Assembly (NCBI GenBank): GCA_031396305.1
Contig: JANNKM010000246.1
Span: 1 to 6,139 of the forward strand
Direction of reading: 5' to 3'
Origin: JAEMQF01 sp031396305
Lineage (GTDB): Bacteria > Pseudomonadota > Gammaproteobacteria > Burkholderiales > Burkholderiaceae_C
Length of the DNA: 6,139 nucleotides
The position numbers and the translations under genes are program-made. The notes below the pieces were generated by a model. The model saw nothing but the letters and a program-made list of their open reading frames with translations. It did no database searches and had not been told where the DNA came from. The stretch's first letter is position 1; each line of letters opens with the position of its first letter. Of this stretch, positions 1 to 5,088 are shown in pieces.

Positions 1-182
1 TTGAGAGCCACCCGCTCCCCCATGAGCAGGTCAGCTGCGTCGCCCTGCAAGGTGGCAAGGACGTTACCCTTCTCCGCACACGTGCCATCAGGCAGAAAAG
101 CAGTGAAAACGATATCTGAACTAAGCCGATGAAACACCCGCTCTGCCACAAACAGGCCAGCCGACACCAACACCTCCTTGGC
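1..182 (-). CDS. nadC: Nicotinate-nucleotide pyrophosphorylase (NadC) fragment, cut at both ends
   Basis: The minus strand reads without a stop from about base 182 to base 1 (about 60 residues) and runs off the window. The translation looks like the N-terminal sandwich domain of quinolinate phosphoribosyltransferase, the enzyme that turns quinolinate and PRPP into nicotinate mononucleotide in NAD synthesis. Visible family features are AKEVLVSAGLFVAERVF (the 'are.GvlaG...a..vF' block), a DG followed by a KGNVLATLQG strand, and LLMGERVAL at the window edge, where the family has GERxALN. The Arg of that motif belongs to the quinolinate-binding site in characterised enzymes. The first 40-60 residues expected upstream are missing, because the sequence turns into the symporter at about 180. 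The frame stays open to 224 only by chance. About 64% of codons end in G or C, against about 90% in the adjoining symporter, so the piece probably comes from another genome or replicon. The paralogue ModD is a less likely alternative. Confidence 0.72.
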
Positions 183-1826
183 AACCTGCCGCGCTTCATC
201 GGCATCATCGGCGCGATCCTGTGCTCATTCACCTATGTCGTGGCGCAGATCTACGGCGTGGGCCTGATCACGACGCGCCTGTCGGGCTTCGCTTTCGAGG
301 TCGGCATTTTCGTCGGGCTGGGCGGCATTCTGGTGTGTTCGTTCCTCGGAGGCATGCGTGCCGTCACCTGGACCCAGGTGGCGCAGTACATCATTCTGAT
401 CGTCGCCTACCTGGTTCCGGTGGTGTGGCTGGCGGTCAAGCAGACCGGCGTGCCGATCCCACAGGCGGTGTACGGCTACCAGTTGCAGAAGGTGACGGAG
501 CGCGAGAAGCAACTGATCAAGGACCCGAAAGAGCTGGAAGTCATCCAGATCTTCAAGGACCGTGTTGCCGCGGCAGACGCCAAGCTCAAGGACGTACCTG
601 CCGCGATGGCCGCGGACAAGGCCGCTGCCGAGAAGACCCTGGCTGACCTGAAAGCCGCCAACGGCCCGCTCGCCGAGATCACCGCCGCCGAGAAGGCGCT
701 CGCGGCCTTGCCCGCAAACGCCGACGACGCGAAGAAGAAGTACACCGCCGATCGAACCGCGGCAGCCGCGCGCACCGGCACCTTGGCGGGCATGGCGCCT
801 CACGCGCAGCAGTTCAAGGGCGACCCGAATGGCGACGCGGCGGCGCAAAAGGTGTTCGACACCGACCGGCGCAACTTCCTCGCGCTGATCTTCTGTCTGA
901 TGGTGGGCACGGCCGCGTTGCCGCACATCCTGATGCGCTACTACACGACGCCTTCGGTGAAGGAAGCGCGCGACTCGGTGACCTGGAGCCTGTTCTTCAT
1001 CTTCTTGCTGTACTTCACGGCGCCAGCGCTTGCGGTGCTCGTCAAGTACGAGGTCTTCAACGTGCTGGTGGGAACGCCGTTTGACAAACTGCCGGCGTGG
1101 ATTGCCAACTGGGCGCGCGTCGACCCGGCGTTGTTGTCGGTGGTGGACATCAACAAGGACGGCATTTTCCAACTCGGCGAAATGCGCATCAGCGGCGACA
1201 TCATCGTGCTGGCGACGCCCGAAATCGGCGGTCTGCCGTATGTGGTGTCGGGCATGGTGGCGGCGGGCGGCCTGGCTGCGGCGCTGTCAACAGCCGACGG
1301 CCTGTTGCTGACGATCGCCAATGCTTTGAGCCATGACCTGTACTACAAGATGATCGATCCGAACGCTTCGACGGCGCGGCGCGTCTCCATCTCCAAGGCC
1401 TTGCTCGTGGTCGTGGCGTTGGCGGCGGCGGCAGTGGCGGCGCAAAAGCCGGCGGACATTCTGTTCCTGGTGTCGGCGGCGTTCTCGTTCGCCGCGGCAA
1501 CCTTCTTCCCGGCGCTCGTCTTGGGCATCTTCTGGAAGCGCGCCAACAAGTGGGGAGCGTCGCTGGGCATGATCGCCGGCCTGGGCACGACGTTCTACTA
1601 CATGGCCACAACTCAACCGTGGCTGCGCAGTGTGTTCGGCGTCACGTCACCGGTGGCTGACAACATCTGGTGGGGCATCCTGCCGATCTCGGCCGGCCTT
1701 TTCGGCGTGCCGATCGGCATGGCGGTCATCATCATCGTCAGCCTGCTGACGCCCGCGCCGGGCAAGGATACGCAGGAGCTCGTCGAGCATGTGCGTTACC
1801 CTGACCTGAAGCTGGGCCAGACCTGA
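129..1826 (+). CDS. Sodium:solute symporter (SSS family, VC_2705-like), N-terminally truncated
   Basis: This is an inner-membrane Na+-coupled solute transporter of the SSS family, resembling the VC_2705 / acetate-symporter-like group; the substrate cannot be read from sequence. Counting from the ATG at 129, hydrophobic segments lie near residues 23-47, 57-76, 84-103, 250-268, 284-305, 367-396, 421-439, 442-469, 476-493 and 513-541. The block GLPYVVSGMVAAGG plus ALSTADGLLL (about 368-394) is the conserved SSS core, with Ser387-Thr388 in the usual Na+-site region. Residues 105-247 form a hydrophilic Ala/Lys/Asp-rich insert, probably coiled coil. Residues 340-351 match an EF-hand loop. The native family sequence begins only at Gly18 (base 180). 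Residues 1-17 are antisense to the nadC fragment, and a TGA stands in frame at 117-119. Full-length relatives as I recall them are near 680 residues, so roughly 130 residues and the first transmembrane helices are absent. The product as shown is unlikely to work. The ATG at 129 is only the first one available and has no good Shine-Dalgarno. Confidence 0.85.
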   Translation: MKHPLCHKQASRHQHLLGNLPRFIGIIGAILCSFTYVVAQIYGVGLITTRLSGFAFEVGIFVGLGGILVCSFLGGMRAVTWTQVAQYIILIVAYLVPVVWLAVKQTGVPIPQAVYGYQLQKVTEREKQLIKDPKELEVIQIFKDRVAAADAKLKDVPAAMAADKAAAEKTLADLKAANGPLAEITAAEKALAALPANADDAKKKYTADRTAAAARTGTLAGMAPHAQQFKGDPNGDAAAQKVFDTDRRNFLALIFCLMVGTAALPHILMRYYTTPSVKEARDSVTWSLFFIFLLYFTAPALAVLVKYEVFNVLVGTPFDKLPAWIANWARVDPALLSVVDINKDGIFQLGEMRISGDIIVLATPEIGGLPYVVSGMVAAGGLAAALSTADGLLLTIANALSHDLYYKMIDPNASTARRVSISKALLVVVALAAAAVAAQKPADILFLVSAAFSFAAATFFPALVLGIFWKRANKWGASLGMIAGLGTTFYYMATTQPWLRSVFGVTSPVADNIWWGILPISAGLFGVPIGMAVIIIVSLLTPAPGKDTQELVEHVRYPDLKLGQT

Positions 1827-1844
1827 TCGAGGCCTGATTGATGC

Positions 1845-1875
1845 GGGGCCCTCGGGAAACCGGGGGCCCCTTTTC
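1845..1875 (+). terminator. Rho-independent terminator after the symporter gene
   Basis: An 11-bp stem pairs 1845-1855 (GGGGCCCTCGG) with 1860-1870 (CCGGGGGCCCC). It has one G-U wobble, is closed by a GAAA tetraloop at 1856-1859, and is followed by TTTTC. It lies 18 bases after the symporter stop codon and insulates the ribosomal operon from upstream transcription. Confidence 0.9.
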
Positions 1876-1885
1876 ATTGGGTGTC

Positions 1886-1891
1886 TATAAT
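1886..1891 (+). promoter_or_regulatory. Promoter -10 element of the rpsF-priB-rpsR-rplI operon
   Basis: A perfect sigma-70 TATAAT lies about 90 bases upstream of the rpsF start. The expected transcription start is near 1897-1900, which would give a leader of about 80 bases. At a 16-18 base spacing the -35 region would fall at about 1862-1869, inside the 3' arm of the upstream terminator, where no TTGACA-like hexamer is visible. The call therefore rests on the -10 match and its position. Confidence 0.65.
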
Positions 1892-1905
1892 CGCCGGCTC
1901 GCCTT

Positions 1906-1958
1906 GCCACACCCTACTCGATGCTCGGGGTGGCTTCAACCGAACGGAAACCCGTCGG
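1906..1958 (+). promoter_or_regulatory. Structured rpsF leader, candidate S6:S18 autoregulatory RNA
   Basis: Two hairpins can be drawn by eye between the promoter and the rpsF ribosome-binding site. In the first, GCCA (1906-1909) and CCC (1912-1914) pair with GGGTGGC (1928-1934). A CA bulge and a short inner CGA/TCG stem complete it. In the second, CCGA-A-CGG (1940-1947) pairs with CCGTCGG (1952-1958) around an AAAC loop, with one bulged A. In many bacteria the S6:S18 complex binds its own rpsF leader at a bulged structure with a conserved CCG, mimicking its 16S rRNA site. Position and structure here are compatible with that, and a CCG is present at 1940-1942. I could not confirm a match to the defined motif. 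Confidence 0.4.
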
Positions 1959-1976
1959 AAACCACAAGGAGTTTGA

Positions 1977-2333
1977 ATGCGTCACTATGAAATCGTGCTC
2001 TTGATCCACCCGGATCAGAGCGAACAAGTTCCGGCCATGCTGGAGCGCTACAAGGGTGTGGTCACCGCCGGTGGCGGCAAGGTCCACCGCGTGGAAGACT
2101 GGGGCCGTCGCCAGATGGCCTACCAGATCCAGAAGCTCGGCAAGGCGCACTACCTGTGCATCAATATCGAGTGCAGCAAGGAAGCGCTGGTCGAGCTCGA
2201 GACCGGGTTCCGCTTCAACGACGCCGTGCTGCGCCACCTGACCGTGCTCAAGGATCAGGCCGAAACCACGCCGTCGGTGATGATGAAGAACGTGGAGCGC
2301 GAAGAGTCGCGCCGCGCGCCGCAGGAGGCCTGA
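1977..2333 (+). CDS. rpsF: 30S ribosomal protein S6 (bS6)
   Basis: S6 binds 16S rRNA on the platform of the small ribosomal subunit as a heterodimer with S18, encoded two genes downstream. The 118-residue product begins MRHYEIVLLIHPDQSEQVP and carries the S6 blocks VEDWGRRQMAY (residues 38-48), GKAHYLCINIE, and ELETGFRFNDAVLRHL, all very close to the E. coli protein. The C-terminal tail is short and mixed-charge (REESRRAPQEA). It lacks the poly-glutamate tail of E. coli S6, which explains the shorter length (118 against about 130-135). The start is fixed by the conserved N-terminus and by AAGGAG at 1966-1971, five bases before the ATG. It is the first gene of a four-gene operon, 44 bases before priB, and its leader may be bound by S6:S18. 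Confidence 0.98.
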   Translation: MRHYEIVLLIHPDQSEQVPAMLERYKGVVTAGGGKVHRVEDWGRRQMAYQIQKLGKAHYLCINIECSKEALVELETGFRFNDAVLRHLTVLKDQAETTPSVMMKNVEREESRRAPQEA

Positions 2334-2377
2334 GTCCCGACGCGGTTGCCCCGCAGCGCAGCTTGAACTGACGCGCG

Positions 2378-2659
2378 ATGAACCGCCTGGTTCTGAGCGC
2401 GCAGCTCGCGCAGCGAGGCGCGATGCGCTACACGCCGGCCGGCCTGCCTGCCCTGGACATGAGCTTGAAGCACGAGTCCCAGGTCACGCAAGACGGCCAG
2501 CCGCGCAAGGTCTCGGTCGAGATCAAGGCCCGGGCCGTCGGCGATATCGTGCAGCGCCTGGCCAGGCTGGAGCTGGGAAGCGAGCATGGATTTGCCGGTT
2601 TCCTGGGCTCGCAGCGCAACGGCCGAGGTGTGATTTTTCATGTGACCGAGCTGGACTGA
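2378..2659 (+). CDS. priB: Primosomal replication protein PriB
   Basis: PriB is a small OB-fold single-stranded-DNA-binding protein that works with PriA in restarting stalled replication forks, allowing DnaB to be reloaded. The 93-residue product starts MNRLVLSAQLAQRGAMRYTP, matching the NRLVLSG start of PriB. It has the expected OB-fold pattern: GLPALDMSLKHES (about 22-34), RKVSVEIKARAVG (about 43-55), and a C-terminal GFLGSQRNGRGVIFHVTELD strand pair. It is slightly shorter than E. coli PriB (104) and contains no tryptophan, so the DNA-contacting Trp47 described in E. coli is absent. Its place between rpsF and rpsR is the usual one. The start is bounded by an in-frame TGA at 2369-2371. No clear Shine-Dalgarno precedes it, so translation may depend on ribosomes arriving from rpsF. 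Confidence 0.93.
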   Translation: MNRLVLSAQLAQRGAMRYTPAGLPALDMSLKHESQVTQDGQPRKVSVEIKARAVGDIVQRLARLELGSEHGFAGFLGSQRNGRGVIFHVTELD

Positions 2660-2709
2660 TCGGCTCGCTCGAATTGCCAGAGTCAAACGTTTTTTGAAAG
2701 AGGTCAAAT

Positions 2710-3000
2710 ATGCCCCCGCCACGTGGTAAAGGTCGGTTCAACAAGGACCGCAAACCGAAACGCAATACCCAGTCGTTGCTGTTCCGTCGCAAGCGCTTCT
2801 GCCGTTTCACCGTCACCGGTGTCAAGAGAATCGACTACAAGGATGTCGACACGCTGCGCGACTTCATCAGCGAGAACGGCAAGATCACGCCTGCACGCCT
2901 GACCGGCACGCGCGCGTTCTTCCAGCGCCAGTTGACGACCTGCATCAAGCGGGCGCGATTCCTGGCCCTGCTGCCGTACAGTGACCAGCACCGCGTCTAG
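2710..3000 (+). CDS. rpsR: 30S ribosomal protein S18 (bS18)
   Basis: S18 is the partner of S6 on the platform of the 30S subunit. The 96-residue protein has a basic N-terminal extension (MPPPRGKGRFNKDRKPKRN) and then the S18 core. The core blocks are FRRKRFCRFT (about 25-34), RIDYKDVDTLRDFISENGKI (about 40-59), PARLTGTRAFFQRQL and IKRARFLALLPYSD near the C-terminus. E. coli S18 is 75 residues. The N-terminal extension accounts for most of the difference and, as I recall, is normal for beta-proteobacteria. A good Shine-Dalgarno, AAAGAGG at 2697-2703, lies six bases before the ATG. The gene follows priB by 50 bases and its stop codon overlaps the ribosome-binding site of rplI. Confidence 0.98.
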   Translation: MPPPRGKGRFNKDRKPKRNTQSLLFRRKRFCRFTVTGVKRIDYKDVDTLRDFISENGKITPARLTGTRAFFQRQLTTCIKRARFLALLPYSDQHRV

Positions 3001-3003
3001 GAG
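2999..3003 (+). promoter_or_regulatory. rplI ribosome-binding site overlapping the rpsR stop codon
   Basis: AGGAG at 2999-3003 uses the last two bases of the rpsR TAG and lies seven bases before the ATG at 3011. It fixes the rplI start at 3011 rather than at the in-frame ATG at 2981, and suggests that S18 and L9 translation are coupled. Confidence 0.85.
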
Positions 3004-3010
3004 ACCCACC

Positions 3011-3463
3011 ATGCAAGTGATCCTGCTCGACAAAGTGGCGAACCTGGGCAACCTGGGCGACGTCGTCAAAGTCAAGGACGGCTTTGCGCGCAACTACCTG
3101 ATTCCGCAGCGCATTGCGCGTCGCGCGACCGAGGGAGCGATCAAGGAGTTCGCGCTCAAGCGTGCCGAGCTCGAAAAGTCGGCCGCCGAAAAGCTCGCCG
3201 CGGCGACGGCTCTGGGCGAGAAGATGAACGGCCGCTCGGTGCACATCATCCAGAAGGCGGGCGTGGACGGCCGTCTGTTCGGCTCGGTGACGAACCACGA
3301 CATCGCCGAAGCGCTGAACCGCATCGACTTCAAGGTGCTCAAGGCGCAGATCCGCATGCCCACCGGCCCGTTGAAGACGGTCGGCGAGCACATCGTGAAA
3401 GTCGCGCCGCACACCGATGTCACGGTGGAAGTCAAGGTGGTCGTCGTCGCCGAGGCGGAGTGA
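3011..3463 (+). CDS. rplI: 50S ribosomal protein L9 (bL9)
   Basis: L9 binds 23S rRNA near the base of the L1 stalk of the large ribosomal subunit and helps keep reading frame. The 150-residue product has the two-domain L9 form. The N-terminal RNA-binding domain is MQVILLDKVANLGNLGDVV followed by VKDGFARNYLIP. A charged Ala/Glu/Lys-rich connecting helix spans about residues 45-75. The C-terminal domain contains QKAGVDGRLFGSVTNHDIAEAL (about 86-107) and ends in a beta-strand rich in Val. Length matches E. coli L9 (149). The start at 3011 is set by the conserved MQVILL start and AGGAG at 2999-3003. An in-frame ATG at 2981 would add ten non-conserved residues inside rpsR. One oddity is that the usual Gly after NYLIPx is Arg here (residue 35). 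It is the last gene of the operon. Confidence 0.97.
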   Translation: MQVILLDKVANLGNLGDVVKVKDGFARNYLIPQRIARRATEGAIKEFALKRAELEKSAAEKLAAATALGEKMNGRSVHIIQKAGVDGRLFGSVTNHDIAEALNRIDFKVLKAQIRMPTGPLKTVGEHIVKVAPHTDVTVEVKVVVVAEAE

Positions 3464-3470
3464 TTCCGAG

Positions 3471-3490
3471 CGCCCGGGTGCGCCCGGGCG
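3471..3490 (+). repeat. GC-rich hairpin after rplI without a T-tract
   Basis: A perfect 8-bp inverted repeat, CGCCCGGG at 3471-3478 and CCCGGGCG at 3483-3490, encloses a TGCG loop, seven bases after the rplI stop. No run of T follows, so alone it is not a standard intrinsic terminator. It may protect the operon mRNA 3' end from nucleases, or cause pausing before the terminator just downstream. Confidence 0.7.
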
Positions 3491-3510
3491 GCCTCTGATC
3501 GTCGCGACCC

Positions 3511-3537
3511 AGGGCTGGATCTTCCAGCCCTTTTTTT
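3511..3537 (+). terminator. Rho-independent terminator of the ribosomal protein operon
   Basis: The stem AGGGCTGG (3511-3518) pairs with CCAGCCCT (3524-3531) around the loop ATCTT and runs straight into seven T residues (3531-3537). This is a canonical intrinsic terminator placed between rplI and dnaB, so dnaB should be transcribed separately. Confidence 0.93.
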
Positions 3538-3630
3538 CGCCCAGTTTCTTTTTCGCTCCTCACAGCCTCCCCACAAGCGTTACCCAGCTTGTCCACAGCG
3601 TTGCGCGATGGAGCGCGCACCGATCGCTCG

Positions 3631-3636
3631 TATCAT
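3631..3636 (+). promoter_or_regulatory. Candidate dnaB promoter -10 element
   Basis: TATCAT matches five of six bases of the sigma-70 -10 consensus. It lies six bases before the ATG at 3643, so transcription would be expected to begin at or within a base or two of the start codon. No convincing -35 element is seen at 16-18 bases spacing (about 3607-3614). No Shine-Dalgarno-like sequence lies just before the ATG, which fits a leaderless message. Confidence 0.45.
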
Positions 3637-3642
3637 TGGGCG

Positions 3643-5082
3643 ATGGTTTCAGCGCTGACCGACCTCACGACATCGAGCCCCTCGGGCCACGCAAGCCCCG
3701 CCAGGGCCCCTGACGAAGAGGTCTCCAGGTTGCGCATCCCGCCGCATTCGGTGGAGGCAGAACAAAGCGTGCTCGGCGGCCTGCTGCTCGACAACAGCGC
3801 GTGGGACCGGGCGGGCGATCTGCTCAGCGACAGCGACTTCTACCGGTTTGAGCATCGTCACATCTACGCGGCGATCGGCACGCTGATCAACGCCACCAAG
3901 CCGGCCGACGTGATCACCGTCTTCGAACAGCTGCAAAGCCTGGGCAAGGGCGATGAATGCGGCGGTCTGGCGTACCTGAACTCGCTCGCGCAAAGCGTGA
4001 TCAGCGCGGCCAACATACGGCGCTACGCCGAGATCGTGCGCGAGCGCGCCGTGCTGCGCAAGCTGGTCGCGACGAGCGATGAGATCGCGACCACCGCGTT
4101 CAACCCGCAGGGCCAGCCGGTGGCGCAAATCCTCGACGAAGCCGAGGCGAAGATTTTCCGCATCGGCGAAGAAGGCTCGCGTTCGCGCGCCGGCTTCCAA
4201 ACGATGGACACGCTCGTCGTGCAGCTCATCGACCGGGTCAACGAGTTGCACGAGAACGGCGCCGAAGAGGTGACCGGTGTGCGCACCGGTTTTTACGACA
4301 TGGACCGCATGACGGCGGGTTTGCAGCCGGGCGACCTGATCGTGCTCGCGGCGCGCCCGTCGATGGGCAAGACGGCGCTCGCGCTGAACATCGCCGAACA
4401 TGTGGCCGTAGCCGAGGGCCTGCCGGTGGCGGTGTTCTCGATGGAAATGGGCGCCGCGCAACTCGCGCTGCGCATGGTCGGCTCACTCGGGCGCATCGAC
4501 CAGAGCAACCTGCGCACCGGCAAGTTGCGCGACGACGAGTGGGGGCGCCTGTCCGAGGCGGTTGAAAAACTCGGCAAGGTCAGCATGTTCATCGACGAGA
4601 GCGGCGCGCTCATGCCGAGCGAACTGCGCGCGCGCGCACGGCGCCTGTCGCGCCAGTGCGGGCAGCTCGGGCTGATCGTCATCGACTACCTGCAGTTGAT
4701 GAGCGGCAGCAGCAGCAACTCCGACGAAAACCGCGCCACCGTGATCGGCGAAATCTCGCGCGGCTTGAAGTCGCTGGCCAAGGAGTTGAAATGCCCCGTG
4801 CTCGCGCTGTCGCAGCTCAATCGCAGCGTCGAGTCGCGCACCGACAAGCGCCCGATGATGAGTGACCTGCGCGAATCGGGCGCGATCGAACAGGACGCCG
4901 ACGTCATCATGTTCATTTACCGCGACGAGTACTACACGAAGGACGCGTGCAAGGAACCCGGCGTCGCGGAAATCATCATTGCCAAGCAGCGCAACGGCCC
5001 TACCGGAACGGTGAAGCTGACCTTCGTGAAGCCACTCACCAAGTTCGACAACCTGGCGCTCGGCAGCAGCTCCGGCTACTGA
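3643..5082 (+). CDS. dnaB: Replicative DNA helicase DnaB
   Basis: DnaB is the hexameric 5'-3' helicase that unwinds DNA at the replication fork and recruits primase. From the ATG at 3643 it has 479 residues, close to E. coli DnaB (471). The N-terminal domain begins near RIPPHSVEAEQSVLGGLLLD (about residues 32-51), as in other DnaB proteins. A linker follows, then the RecA-like motor: Walker A ARPSMGKT (237-244, Lys243), FSMEMG with the catalytic Glu (about 268), and Walker B LIVIDYLQLM (Asp348). Motif H3 is ALSQLNRSVE. SDLRESGAIEQDADVIMF and IYRDEYY carry the inter-subunit arginine finger (about Arg427). No intein or other insert is present. An upstream TTG at 3589 is in frame but adds 18 non-conserved residues and precedes the likely promoter. 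A strong terminator separates it from rplI. Its 3' end faces the esterase gene with six bases between the stop codons. Confidence 0.97.
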   Translation: MVSALTDLTTSSPSGHASPARAPDEEVSRLRIPPHSVEAEQSVLGGLLLDNSAWDRAGDLLSDSDFYRFEHRHIYAAIGTLINATKPADVITVFEQLQSLGKGDECGGLAYLNSLAQSVISAANIRRYAEIVRERAVLRKLVATSDEIATTAFNPQGQPVAQILDEAEAKIFRIGEEGSRSRAGFQTMDTLVVQLIDRVNELHENGAEEVTGVRTGFYDMDRMTAGLQPGDLIVLAARPSMGKTALALNIAEHVAVAEGLPVAVFSMEMGAAQLALRMVGSLGRIDQSNLRTGKLRDDEWGRLSEAVEKLGKVSMFIDESGALMPSELRARARRLSRQCGQLGLIVIDYLQLMSGSSSNSDENRATVIGEISRGLKSLAKELKCPVLALSQLNRSVESRTDKRPMMSDLRESGAIEQDADVIMFIYRDEYYTKDACKEPGVAEIIIAKQRNGPTGTVKLTFVKPLTKFDNLALGSSSGY

Positions 5083-5088
5083 AGCGGC

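Noticed and set aside
1..132. Plus-strand open frames across the first 130 bases that might have been the upstream part of the symporter
   Set aside because: Neither open frame gives membrane helices or symporter-like sequence, and the frame used by the symporter has a TGA at 117-119. The minus strand gives a clear NadC-like sequence, so this is not a simple frameshift of the symporter.
225..1172. Long minus-strand open frame opposite the symporter (315 codons)
   Set aside because: It is rich in Arg, His and Gln with no recognisable domain, lies wholly antisense to a conserved transporter, and is the usual by-product of high-GC codon use.
2981..3010. Upstream ATG giving a ten-residue longer L9
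   Set aside because: It lies inside rpsR and has no ribosome-binding site. The conserved MQVILLDK start and AGGAG at 2999-3003 point to 3011.
3589..3597. TTGTCCACA resembling a DnaA box (consensus TTATCCACA) upstream of dnaB
   Set aside because: It is a single site with one mismatch at a position that is normally A or T. There is no cluster and no AT-rich unwinding region, so I do not call an origin or DnaA control. It would be worth keeping only if conserved in relatives.
3589..3642. TTG start giving an 18-residue longer DnaB
   Set aside because: The added residues are not DnaB-like and they precede the probable -10 element. The ATG at 3643 gives a normal length.
3649..4461. Minus-strand open frame of 270 codons opposite dnaB
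   Set aside because: It is antisense to conserved dnaB, with low-complexity Arg/His/Val composition and no motif or ribosome-binding site.
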